Positions 1 to 7,283 of a stretch of 50,992 bases of DNA are shown in pieces. The DNA comes from Kitasatospora sp. DSM 101779. Its GTDB lineage: Bacteria > Actinomycetota > Actinomycetes > Streptomycetales > Streptomycetaceae. Made by a program: the position numbers and the translations under genes. The notes under the pieces are model-generated. The model worked only from the letters and a program-made list of their open reading frames with translations. It searched no databases and had not been told where the DNA came from. The stretch lies in contig NZ_JAHTIK010000001.1 of the NCBI RefSeq assembly GCF_025655475.1, forward strand, positions 7,016,530 through 7,067,521, written 5' to 3'. Position 1 is the first letter of the stretch. Every line of letters begins with the position of its first letter.

Positions 1-33
1 GTCGGGCGCGGTGTCGTGCGGGTGCGGCGGGTG

Positions 34-957
34 TCAGGGCGCGGCGGTGCGGATCAGTTCGGCGGCGATCCGTACCACCGGCTCGCGGACGACGTCGTAG
101 TGTCCGCCCGGGGCCCGGCGGACGTGCAGCGGGCCGCTCACCCGGGCCCGCCACTCGGCCGGGTCGACGGCGGAGTCCTCGGCGTGCAGCAGGGTGACCG
201 GTCCGGCGTACGGGCCGGGCACGTGGGCGTGCATGGCGCGGGTGGCGACCCGGTAGCCGCGGTACCGGGCGGCCAGGTCGGTGCTGTCCAGCCCGAGGTC
301 GATGCCACGTTCGCGCAGGCTGGCCACCGCGGCGTCCAGTGCCCGGTCCGGCGGCAGTCGCCACACCGCGGGGTCGACCGGCAGCCGGTCGCCGGCGTCC
401 GGCAGAGCGTCGGCCGGGCCGGCGGAGTCCACCAGGTCGGCGACGAAGCGTTGCAGGGTGGCCGGGCCGTCCCAGGCGGGCACCGAGGCGGGCCAGCTCA
501 TGGTGTCCAGCAGGACGACCGGGGGCGGTGCCCCGGTGGCCGCGAGCCGGCGGGCCGCCTGGTAGGCGACCAGGCCGCCGAAGGACCAGCCGGCGAGCAC
601 CGCCGGGCGGTGTCCGGCGCCGGCCAGCAGGGCGAGGTAGTCCTCGGCCATCGACTCCACCGCGGCGGGTCCCTCGGGGCGTTCCTCGGCGGCGACGGCG
701 AGCACCGGGCGGCGTCCGGCCAGCAGTCGGGCCAGCCCGGTGTAGCAGAACACCCCGCCGCCGATCGGCGGGCACAGCACCACGGCGCCCGCGGCTGGGT
801 CGGTGCCGGGTTGCAGTTCGACCAGGGTGCCGTGGGCGGCCGTTGGTGCGGTCGGGCCGCTGCGGCCGGCCCGCAGCGCGTCCAGCAGGGCCTGTTTCTG
901 CGGCGAGAGGGCGGCCACCCGGCTGTCGGCGGGCGGCACGGCTGGTCCGGGCGGCAC
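34..957 (-). CDS. Stand-alone NRPS-type thioesterase (alpha/beta hydrolase)
   Basis: A 307-aa alpha/beta hydrolase of the type I thioesterase family of NRPS systems, expected to release or proofread a carrier-bound peptide in the cytoplasm. The nucleophile elbow GWSFGG places the catalytic Ser at residue 125, and the C-terminal GGHYD supplies the likely His. It starts at GTG 957 after an AGGAG ribosome site. The N-terminus (ALSPQKQALLDAL) resembles the short helix that normally precedes a catalytic domain in NRPS proteins, so this looks like a terminal TE domain detached from its module. It lies directly downstream of the sulfotransferase on the same strand. The NRPS of this cluster has no TE of its own, so release of its product is the likely role. 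Family call is firm, substrate is inferred. Confidence 0.88.
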   Translation of the reverse strand: MPPGPAVPPADSRVAALSPQKQALLDALRAGRSGPTAPTAAHGTLVELQPGTDPAAGAVVLCPPIGGGVFCYTGLARLLAGRRPVLAVAAEERPEGPAAVESMAEDYLALLAGAGHRPAVLAGWSFGGLVAYQAARRLAATGAPPPVVLLDTMSWPASVPAWDGPATLQRFVADLVDSAGPADALPDAGDRLPVDPAVWRLPPDRALDAAVASLRERGIDLGLDSTDLAARYRGYRVATRAMHAHVPGPYAGPVTLLHAEDSAVDPAEWRARVSGPLHVRRAPGGHYDVVREPVVRIAAELIRTAAP

Positions 958-976
958 GGTCTCTCCTGCGCGGTCG

Positions 977-1010
977 ACGGGTGGCGGACGGTCACGGGTG
1001 GCGGACGGTC
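977..1010. repeat. Two tandem copies of a 17-bp unit
   Basis: The unit ACGGGTGGCGGACGGTC occurs twice head to tail (977-993 and 994-1010) with no mismatch. The second copy runs into the stop codon of the sulfotransferase (1009-1011). The repeat sits in the short gap before the thioesterase gene. It looks like a local duplication; no function can be read from it. Confidence 0.85.
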
Positions 1011-1764
1011 ACGGCCGGGGCGCTCCGGCGGGGACCAGGCGGTGCTGGTACAGCGCCTCGTAGTGCGGGAGTTGGGCGCGGTGGTAGTCGGCGAGCAGCG
1101 GGGTGTTCGCCACCGTGTGCGGGTAGCTGCGCTCGGAGCGGACGAAGCCGGTGCTCCGCTCGGCGTCGACGTGCCAGCGCTGTGCCCTGCCCCAGCCGTC
1201 GTGCGCGCCGGCCTGCCAGCTGAGGTCCTGCGGGCGGTGGTCGAGTCCGGTGCGCTCGCAGTACGCCCGGACGGTGCCCTCCGGGTCGTCCAGCAGCGCG
1301 TCCGAGTCGACCACGGCGGGCACGGACCCGGTCGCCGCGGCGGCCGCGTCGAAGAGTTCGCGCAGCCGGCCGAAGCCGATCTCCGGCTCGGTGAGTGCGG
1401 GGTTGAGCGCGTAGTGCGAGGCGATCACCTCGTCCGGGCGGCGGATGATGAAGGTGTGCCGCACCTCGGTGAGGAAGCGGCGGTCCGCCAGGACGCCGGG
1501 GTAGTGGAAGTCGGTGGTGTCCTTGAAGAACACCAGGCGCTCCCGGGAGATCCGCAGGATCGCGGCGATCAGTTCGCTCTCGCTGTGCACGGCCGCGCCG
1601 TCGACCTCGGTGCTGCCGAAGTCCGCCAGGTGCGAGAACGGTTCGTGCAGGGTCAGTACGTCGGGGCGCTGCATCATCATCCGCAGGAATGCGGTCGACC
1701 GGGAGCGGGGTGCGCTCCACAGTGCGATCGCCCCGATGGTGGTCGGCGGTTCCTCGGCACTCAT
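1009..1764 (-). CDS. PAPS-dependent sulfotransferase
   Basis: A 251-aa cytosolic-type sulfotransferase that should transfer sulfate from PAPS to a hydroxyl. The 5'-phosphosulfate loop is seen as WSAPRSRST (residues 16-24), and the 3'-phosphate binding segment as IIRRPDEVIASH near the middle. It starts at ATG 1764 after AAGGAA. It is divergent from the gene pair at 2095-3805 and cotranscribed with the thioesterase. In azinomycin-type pathways sulfation of the DADH side-chain hydroxyl is reported to create the leaving group for aziridine closure. The same role is inferred here from context. The sequence alone does not tell whether the substrate is free, AmCP-bound or PCP-bound. Confidence 0.87.
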   Translation of the reverse strand: MSAEEPPTTIGAIALWSAPRSRSTAFLRMMMQRPDVLTLHEPFSHLADFGSTEVDGAAVHSESELIAAILRISRERLVFFKDTTDFHYPGVLADRRFLTEVRHTFIIRRPDEVIASHYALNPALTEPEIGFGRLRELFDAAAAATGSVPAVVDSDALLDDPEGTVRAYCERTGLDHRPQDLSWQAGAHDGWGRAQRWHVDAERSTGFVRSERSYPHTVANTPLLADYHRAQLPHYEALYQHRLVPAGAPRP

Positions 1765-2094
1765 GGCGCATTCCTTTCCCGGGTGGCTCGGTGCGGCGAG
1801 GCTAGCAACGCCCGGGGCCGGCCGGGAACCCCGGAATTGCGTTCGACCGCACGTCGATTCGCCGCGTCAACGCCACGATTACGGCCGCGACCTGGGGAAC
1901 CGCTGCCCGGCCGCCGACGGGTGGTGGACTTCCGTTGACCTGCCGTCGTGGAATTGAACGATTCGGGTACGCCCGCGGATCGGACCGAAGCATTCCGTTG
2001 ACCGGGAAATCACTGCCGGGGCGGAGGACGAACTCCGTTGATTCCGGCTAGCTTTCGATGCAGCAGTGCGGCCGAGTCCACGTGAAGAGGGAAT
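1765..2094. promoter_or_regulatory. Divergent control region with repeated TCCGTTGA motif
   Basis: This 330-bp gene-free stretch separates the sulfotransferase/thioesterase pair from the main operon and is less GC-rich than its flanks. TCCGTTGA occurs three times on the + strand, at 1931-1938, 1994-2001 and 2034-2041, the first two as TCCGTTGACC. The same core appears inverted (CGTCAACG) at 1865-1872. Each copy contains TTGA(C/T), so they could be -35 elements or operator half-sites; a TANNNT hexamer (TAGCTT) lies at 2049-2054. I could not pair a -35 and -10 with normal spacing. No regulator gene for the cluster is present in this window. Confidence 0.5.
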
Positions 2095-2751
2095 GTGACC
2101 GACACATCCACACCCCCCGGCACAGCAACACCGCCGGCCGGTGCACCGCGCTACCGCGTGGTGGAGCTGGCCGCCCACCGCAACAACCGGGCCGCCTCCC
2201 GGATGCACACCACCGGGGCGGGCGGCTTCAACGTCTGGCGCAACTCCTTCCCTGTCGAGCACCTGCCCCCGGGCGGGTCCGAGGTGGAGGTCGGCGGGGT
2301 GCCGTTCAGCTTCCCGCCGGTCGGCGAGGGCTACGACAACGTGCGCTGCGACGGCCAGTTCGTCGAGGTGCCGGCCGGTCGCTACGACTGGATCCACCTG
2401 CTGGCCGCCGCCGAGCGCCGCGCCGAGGACACCGTCGAACTGCACTACGCCGACGGCTCGGTGGACACCGAGTGGCTGCGCGTCTCGGACTTCTGGTCGG
2501 CGCCCGCCTGGTTCGGCGAACTGCCCGCCTACCGGACGCCCGTCATGCACTACCCGTACCACGTACAGCCCGGGATCGGTGCCCACCTGTGGGCGCAGCG
2601 CGTTCCGGTGCCGCGGCGCACCGCACTGGCCGGCCTGCGGCTGCCGCGGAACATCGCGGTGCACGTCTTCGCCGCGACCGTGCAGGAACCGCCGCCCGGC
2701 ACCGCCGGGTTGCCCGCCACCCGCAGGGAGGAGGACGGCCGTGACCACTGA
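2095..2751 (+). CDS. Uncharacterised cluster protein, candidate AziU2-like partner
   Basis: A 218-aa cytoplasmic protein with no family I can name with certainty. It starts at GTG 2095 after GAGGGA. The middle (about residues 45-190) is rich in alternating hydrophobic segments, Trp, Tyr and turns (GGFNVWRNSFP, VEVPAGRYDWIHLL), suggesting a beta-sandwich. It has no signal peptide and no obvious catalytic motif. It overlaps the next gene by 11 bp, so the two are probably translated together and may form a complex. Azinomycin aziridine formation is reported to need a two-protein complex, AziU3/AziU2; position next to the sulfotransferase and AmCP genes makes this pair the best candidate for the equivalent. 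That assignment is inference. Confidence 0.6.
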   Translation: MTDTSTPPGTATPPAGAPRYRVVELAAHRNNRAASRMHTTGAGGFNVWRNSFPVEHLPPGGSEVEVGGVPFSFPPVGEGYDNVRCDGQFVEVPAGRYDWIHLLAAAERRAEDTVELHYADGSVDTEWLRVSDFWSAPAWFGELPAYRTPVMHYPYHVQPGIGAHLWAQRVPVPRRTALAGLRLPRNIAVHVFAATVQEPPPGTAGLPATRREEDGRDH

Positions 2752-3805
2752 CCACCCGCCCCGGGTGCACCACATCACCGGTGCCCCGCCCGAGTTCTGG
2801 TACCGCGACCTGGCCAGCTGCCTGCAGGCGACCTTCGGCTCGGTGCTGCTGCGCGCCGGCCACGACCCGCTCGAAGTCCTCGGCACCGCCTGGCAGTTCC
2901 TCTACCGACCCGGCGAGGTCCGCTCCGAGGAGTTCTACTTCCCGACCCGCTACGAGGGCGACCTCGGCCGCGGCATCGCCCCGCACCACCCGCTGACCTC
3001 CGCCTGGCGGACCCCGGACGACCCGGCGGACCCGCTGGCCGGCCTGCGCGCCGCGCTGGACGCCGACCGGCTGGTGATCGCCGCCGTCGACAACCACCAC
3101 CTGCCGTTCCGGCCCGCCTACCGCGACGTCCACGCGGCCCACCTGGTCACGGTGTTCGGCCTGGACGAGCACCGCGGGCTGGTGCACGTCGCCGACGCCA
3201 CCCCGCCCGCCTTCCGCGGCGCCGTCCCGCTGGAGGCCTTTCTGGCCGCGTGGGACTCGGCCAATCCCTCGGACGTCCAGGACGCCTTCTTCAGCGACTC
3301 CCGGATCGGCCGGCGCTGGCTCGACGTCCGGGTCGGCGGCCCGTACCCCGATACCACGCCCGCCCGGCTCGCCGCGGTGCTGCGCGCCGACGCCGAGCTC
3401 TTCACCACCGGCAAGGCCGACGGGCCGGACGGTGCCGCGGGCCTCGCCGGCCTCGCCCGGTTCACCGAGGAGCTCGTCGACCGCTCCCGGGCGGGCGACC
3501 CGGCCGCGATCCGCGACCTCTACCCGTTCGGCTGGGGCATGCAGGCGCAGGCCTCGCTGCACGGCGAACTGCTCCGCCGGCTCGGCGCCGCCTGGCGGCT
3601 GCCCGTCCTGGCCGGCGCGGGCCGAGCCGTGGAGGCCGTCGCGCACGCCTGGACGGGCGTGCGGATGACCGGCGCGCACGGGCGCGACGACCCGGCCGCC
3701 GCCGCCGGCGGCCTCGCCCGGCACACCGCCGTGCTGCGCCGCCGCTACGCCGAGGCCGTCGAGGCCGTCCACGAGGCGCTCGACGCGCTGCCCGTACCCG
3801 CCTGA
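2741..3805 (+). CDS. BtrH-like papain-fold protein, candidate aziridine-forming (AziU3-like) subunit
   Basis: A 354-aa protein starting at GTG 2741, preceded by GGAGGA. The first ~190 residues match the layout of the butirosin BtrH N-terminal (papain-like) family: Cys27 at the start of a helix (LASCLQATFG), a V-x-N-H-H-L-P-F strand near 116-123, His134 in VHAAHLVTVFGLDE and Asp152 in VHVADATPP. The rest is helical, as in BtrH relatives with a DUF4872-type tail. BtrH itself moves an acyl group from a carrier protein to an amine. Here the protein could transfer a carrier-bound intermediate or, as an AziU3 equivalent, drive sulfate elimination to the aziridine. Fold assignment is by eye and moderate; function is inferred. 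Confidence 0.62.
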   Translation: MTTDHPPRVHHITGAPPEFWYRDLASCLQATFGSVLLRAGHDPLEVLGTAWQFLYRPGEVRSEEFYFPTRYEGDLGRGIAPHHPLTSAWRTPDDPADPLAGLRAALDADRLVIAAVDNHHLPFRPAYRDVHAAHLVTVFGLDEHRGLVHVADATPPAFRGAVPLEAFLAAWDSANPSDVQDAFFSDSRIGRRWLDVRVGGPYPDTTPARLAAVLRADAELFTTGKADGPDGAAGLAGLARFTEELVDRSRAGDPAAIRDLYPFGWGMQAQASLHGELLRRLGAAWRLPVLAGAGRAVEAVAHAWTGVRMTGAHGRDDPAAAAGGLARHTAVLRRRYAEAVEAVHEALDALPVPA

Positions 3806-3870
3806 GCGGCCCGTCCGGGCACCGCGTTCCGAGCGCCGCACCCCCCACCGCGATCCCCGAGGAGTCCCGC

Positions 3871-5163
3871 ATGAACAGGCTCGCCGTGCTCGGCGGCCCC
3901 CCGGCCGTACCGCGCGAGCAGCGCGACGTCGAATGGCCGGTCATCGACGACGAGGACCGCAAGGCCGTTCTCGCCGCCCTGGACGGCGGCCGGCTGGTCT
4001 CCAACGCCGACGGCGAGACGCCGGTCAGCGCCCTGGAACGCCGGTGGAGCGAGCGGTTCGGCTTCGCCCACACCATCGCCGTCTCCAACGGCACCGCGGC
4101 GCTCTCGCTGGCGCTGTCCGCGCTCGGCGTCGGGCCCGGCGACGAGGTGATCGTGCCGGCGCTGAGCTTCATCGCCACCGGCCTCGCGCCCGTCCACCAG
4201 ATGGCCGTGCCGGTCTTCGCCGACATCGACCCCGTCACCTTCAACCTCGACCCGGACGACGTGGAGCGCCGGATCACCCCGCGCACCCGGGCGATCCTGC
4301 CCGTCCACCTGCACGGCGCCCCCGCCGACCTGGACCGGCTCGGCGACATCGCCCGCCGGCACGGACTCGCCCTGGTCGAGGACGCCGCGCAGGCCCCCGG
4401 CGCGCTGCACCGCGGCCGGCCGGTCGGCGGGATCGGCGAGTTCGGCGCGTTCAGCCTCCAGGTCACCAAGAACATCCCCACCTGCGGCGAGGGCGGCCTG
4501 CTCGTCACCGCCGACGACGCGCTCGCCGAGACCGCCCGCAAGGGCCGGCAGTTCGGCGAGGTCATCGAGCCCGGCCGGGACCGCGACTACATCTCCTACC
4601 GGCTCGGCTGGAACCACAAGATCAACGGCTTGCAGGCCGCCTTCGCCTCCTCCCAGCTCGCCCGGTTCGACGGCTACGAGCAGGCCCGGCAGGAGAACGT
4701 CACCCGCTTCCTCGCCCGGCTGGACGGCCTGCCCGGCCTCACCGTGCCGACCGCGCTGCCGGGCACCGTGCACGTCTGGCACATCCTCAGGTTCCGCTTC
4801 GACCCCGCCGCGGCCGGCCTCGACGGTGTCGCCCCGGGTCGCTTCCGCACCGTGCTGCGCCGGCTGCTGCGCGCCGAGGGCGTCCCCGTCTCGCAGTACC
4901 AACTCGTCCCGCTGCCCGAGCAGATGGTCTTCCGCGACCGCGAGGGCTTCGGCAAGGGCTACCCCTGGACGGTGCTCGGTGCCGACGCCCCGGAGCCCGG
5001 CGACCACCCCGTCACCCGCGCCGTCATCGAGGACTCGCTGACCATCCAGAAGCGCCACCTCAACCCCGGCTCCGGCCCGCTGCTGCAGCACTACGCGGAC
5101 GCCTTCGAGAAGGTGTGGGGCAACCTCGACACGGTGGCCCGGCTCGCGGGGGCCGCCCGATGA
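3871..5163 (+). CDS. DegT/DnrJ/EryC1/StrS-family PLP aminotransferase
   Basis: A 430-aa fold-type I aminotransferase of the sugar-aminotransferase family. The Schiff-base Lys is Lys200 in QVTKNIPTCGEGG, and the PLP-phosphate and ring contacts are seen as SNGTAAL and VEDAAQAPGA. It starts at ATG 3871 after GAGGAG. In AmCP pathways for 2,6-diamino-5,7-dihydroxyheptanoate (DADH) a DegT-type enzyme aminates the C6 ketone made by transketolase, and this gene sits directly before the transketolase pair with an ATGA overlap (5160-5163). That role fits well. The usual substrates of the family are nucleotide ketosugars, and no sugar biosynthesis genes lie nearby. Confidence 0.9.
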   Translation: MNRLAVLGGPPAVPREQRDVEWPVIDDEDRKAVLAALDGGRLVSNADGETPVSALERRWSERFGFAHTIAVSNGTAALSLALSALGVGPGDEVIVPALSFIATGLAPVHQMAVPVFADIDPVTFNLDPDDVERRITPRTRAILPVHLHGAPADLDRLGDIARRHGLALVEDAAQAPGALHRGRPVGGIGEFGAFSLQVTKNIPTCGEGGLLVTADDALAETARKGRQFGEVIEPGRDRDYISYRLGWNHKINGLQAAFASSQLARFDGYEQARQENVTRFLARLDGLPGLTVPTALPGTVHVWHILRFRFDPAAAGLDGVAPGRFRTVLRRLLRAEGVPVSQYQLVPLPEQMVFRDREGFGKGYPWTVLGADAPEPGDHPVTRAVIEDSLTIQKRHLNPGSGPLLQHYADAFEKVWGNLDTVARLAGAAR

Positions 5164-6062
5164 CCGCGCCCACGGCCGTCCTGCCGTGCAGTGCCGAGGA
5201 GTTGGCCGCGACCGCCCGCCGGGTCCGGGAGCACGTCGTCGACATGTGCGCCGGCCCCGAGGGCGGCCACCTCGGCGGCGCCTTCTCCAGCACCGAGATC
5301 CTCACCGCGCTCTACTTCGCCGTGCTGAACACCGACCCGGCCGACCCGGCCGACCCGGACCGCGACCGCTTCGTGCTCAGCAAGGGCCACGCCGCCGTCG
5401 GCCTCTACGCGGTGCTCGCCGAACGGGGCTACCTGCCGACCGCCGAACTCGCCGACTACGGCCGCCCCGGCACCCGGCTGATGGGCCACCCCGTCCGGGC
5501 CGTCCCCGGGGTCGAGATGCCGACCGGCTCGCTCGGCCACGGCCTCGCACTCGCCTGCGGATTCGCCCTCGGCCAGCGCCTCGACGGGCGGTCCGCCCGC
5601 AGCTTCGTGCTGATGGGCGACGGCGAACTCCAGGAGGGCTCGGTCTGGGAGTCGGCGATCGCCGCCGCCTCGCTGCGCCTCGACAACCTGGTCGCCGTGA
5701 TCGACCGCAACGGCCTCCAACTCACCGGCCCCACCGACGGGAAGGCCCCGATGGAGCAGCTCGCCGAGCGCTGGCGCAGCTTCGGCTGGGCCGTCCGCGA
5801 GACCGACGGCCACGACCCGGCCGCCCTGGTCGGGCACCTGGGCTCCGCCCCCTGGGAGCCCGGCCGTCCGAGCCTGCTGATCTGCCGCACCGTCAAGGGC
5901 CGCGGCGTGCCCTTCCTGGAGGGCCGGCCCGCCGCCCACTACGTCACCCTCTCCGCCCGCAACCACGCCCGCGCCCGCGCCGCACTGCGCGCGGACAGTG
6001 GCACTGCCGCCAGAGCCGCCACTGTCACCGCCGGTACCGTCGTCGCGGGGAGGCCGGCATGA
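5160..6062 (+). CDS. Transketolase, N-terminal (ThDP-binding) subunit
   Basis: A 300-aa half-transketolase carrying the pyrophosphate-binding domain. The ThDP/Mg motif begins GDGELQEG at residues 153-160, and the early HLGG and SKGHA blocks (FVLSKGHAAVG) are typical. It works with the next gene product, which carries the pyrimidine-binding domain. Split transketolases of this sort occur in azinomycin and vazabitide-type clusters, where they add a two-carbon ketol unit to AmCP-bound glutamate semialdehyde. The start ATG 5160 overlaps the preceding stop, and the stop overlaps the following start (both ATGA), arguing for translational coupling and 1:1 assembly. Confidence 0.93.
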   Translation: MTAPTAVLPCSAEELAATARRVREHVVDMCAGPEGGHLGGAFSSTEILTALYFAVLNTDPADPADPDRDRFVLSKGHAAVGLYAVLAERGYLPTAELADYGRPGTRLMGHPVRAVPGVEMPTGSLGHGLALACGFALGQRLDGRSARSFVLMGDGELQEGSVWESAIAAASLRLDNLVAVIDRNGLQLTGPTDGKAPMEQLAERWRSFGWAVRETDGHDPAALVGHLGSAPWEPGRPSLLICRTVKGRGVPFLEGRPAAHYVTLSARNHARARAALRADSGTAARAATVTAGTVVAGRPA

Positions 6063-7069
6063 GCTGGTCGGCGCTCGCCACCGCCCCGCCCCAGCAGGCC
6101 ACGCCCGTCGACCCGGCGCGGCCGGAGGCGACGCGCACCGCCTACCGGGACCGCCTGCTGGCACTGCTGCCCACCGACCCCCGGCTGATCTGCCTCGACA
6201 CCGACACCGGCCTGTTCGGGCCGGACCAGGTCGCCGCCGCCGGGCGGCAGTACCTGGACCTCGGCATCGCCGAGCACAACCTGATGGGCATCGCCGCCGG
6301 CCTCGCCGCGAGCGGACGGATGCCCTTCGTCAACACCATGGCCGCCTTCGCCGCCACCCGGGCGCTGGAGGCCGTGAAGATCGACATCGCCTACAACGCC
6401 CTCCCGGTGCGCATCATGGCCACCCACGGCGGCCTCGCCGCCGGTCACCTGGGCCCCACCCACCAGGCGCTGGAGGACCTCGCGGTGATGCGGGCACTGC
6501 CCGGCATGACCGTGCTGGTGCCCGCGGACGCCGCGCAGGCCGCCGCCTTCGTCGACCGCAGCCTCGACCTGCCCGGCCCGCTGTACGTCCGGCTCGGCCG
6601 CAAGGCCACCCCGGCCCTGCCGCCCGGCACCCCGCCGCCCGTCCCCGGCCGCGCCCAGACGCTGCGCCGCGGCCGGGACGCGGTGCTCGCCGCCTGCGGC
6701 CCGTACCCGGTGCAGGCCTGCCTGGCCGCCGCCGCCGAACTCGCCGTCGAGGGTGTCGAGTGCACCGTGCTCAACGTGCACACGCTGCGCCCGTTCGACA
6801 CCGCCGCGCTGGTCGAGGCCGCCGACCACAGCGGGCTGGTGGTCACCGTGGAGGAGCACTGGCGCAGCGGCGGCCTCGGCGGCGCGGTCGCCGAGGCGCT
6901 GGCCGAGGCCGCGCCCGCCCGGGTGCTGCGGATCGGCATGCCCGACACCTTCACCGACACCGTCGGCGGCCACGAGCACCTGCTCGCCCACTACGGCATC
7001 ACCCCCGCCCGGGTGGCCGACACCGTCCGCGGCGCGCTGGGCCTCGGCCCGGCCCCGACCACCGACTGA
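6059..7069 (+). CDS. Transketolase, C-terminal (pyrimidine-binding) subunit
   Basis: A 336-aa protein with the transketolase pyrimidine-binding domain followed by the C-terminal transketolase domain. Glu72 in GIAEHN is the conserved residue that activates the ThDP aminopyrimidine, and THGGLAAGHLGPTHQ is the usual loop after it. The C-terminal domain starts near residue 190 (VPGRAQTLRRG). It completes the two-chain enzyme with the gene before it. Expected reaction: transfer of a C2 ketol unit from a sugar phosphate donor to the aldehyde of an AmCP-tethered glutamate semialdehyde, giving a seven-carbon chain. Primary-metabolism transketolase is usually a single long chain, so this is a dedicated copy. 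Confidence 0.93.
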   Translation: MSWSALATAPPQQATPVDPARPEATRTAYRDRLLALLPTDPRLICLDTDTGLFGPDQVAAAGRQYLDLGIAEHNLMGIAAGLAASGRMPFVNTMAAFAATRALEAVKIDIAYNALPVRIMATHGGLAAGHLGPTHQALEDLAVMRALPGMTVLVPADAAQAAAFVDRSLDLPGPLYVRLGRKATPALPPGTPPPVPGRAQTLRRGRDAVLAACGPYPVQACLAAAAELAVEGVECTVLNVHTLRPFDTAALVEAADHSGLVVTVEEHWRSGGLGGAVAEALAEAAPARVLRIGMPDTFTDTVGGHEHLLAHYGITPARVADTVRGALGLGPAPTTD

Positions 7070-7103
7070 CGCATCGTCAGATCAGCTCACGAGAGGAAGC
7101 CCG

Positions 7104-7283
7104 ATGCCCGCGACCGACGTCCTCGTCTGTCCCAGCTGCGAGGCCGAAGTGGCCTTCGCCGCCCCGCCGATGCTTGCCGAGATCACCGAATGCGCCGAGT
7201 GCCGCACCGAGCTGGAGGTCGTCGCCACCGACCCGGTGCTGCTCGCCCTCGCGCCCGAGGTCGAGGAGGACTGGGGCGAGTGA
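7104..7283 (+). CDS. lysW: Amino-group carrier protein (LysW-like AmCP)
   Basis: A 59-aa acidic carrier protein. Cys9, Cys12, Cys30 and Cys33 form two CxxC pairs for one zinc, and the C-terminus ends EEDWGE, the LysW signature. The gamma-carboxyl of the last Glu (residue 59) forms an isopeptide-type bond with the alpha-amine of the substrate, which masks the amine during chain modification. It starts at ATG 7104 after AGAGGAAG, a strong ribosome site fitting the need for many carrier copies. It overlaps the next gene by GTGA. LysW serves lysine or arginine synthesis in Thermus and Sulfolobus; in actinomycetes such carriers are known from secondary metabolism, and the transketolase genes support that here. 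Confidence 0.95.
   Translation: MPATDVLVCPSCEAEVAFAAPPMLAEITECAECRTELEVVATDPVLLALAPEVEEDWGE

Noticed and set aside
16..1938. A long open + strand frame opposite the thioesterase and sulfotransferase
   Set aside because: It lacks any family motif, while both - strand frames carry clear catalytic motifs and ribosome sites; in very high-GC DNA the opposite strand often stays open.
7190..7279. A longer N-terminus for the AmCP ligase
   Set aside because: The extra residues come from reading the carrier gene in another frame; GTG 7280 overlaps the stop as GTGA and gives the normal LysX length.
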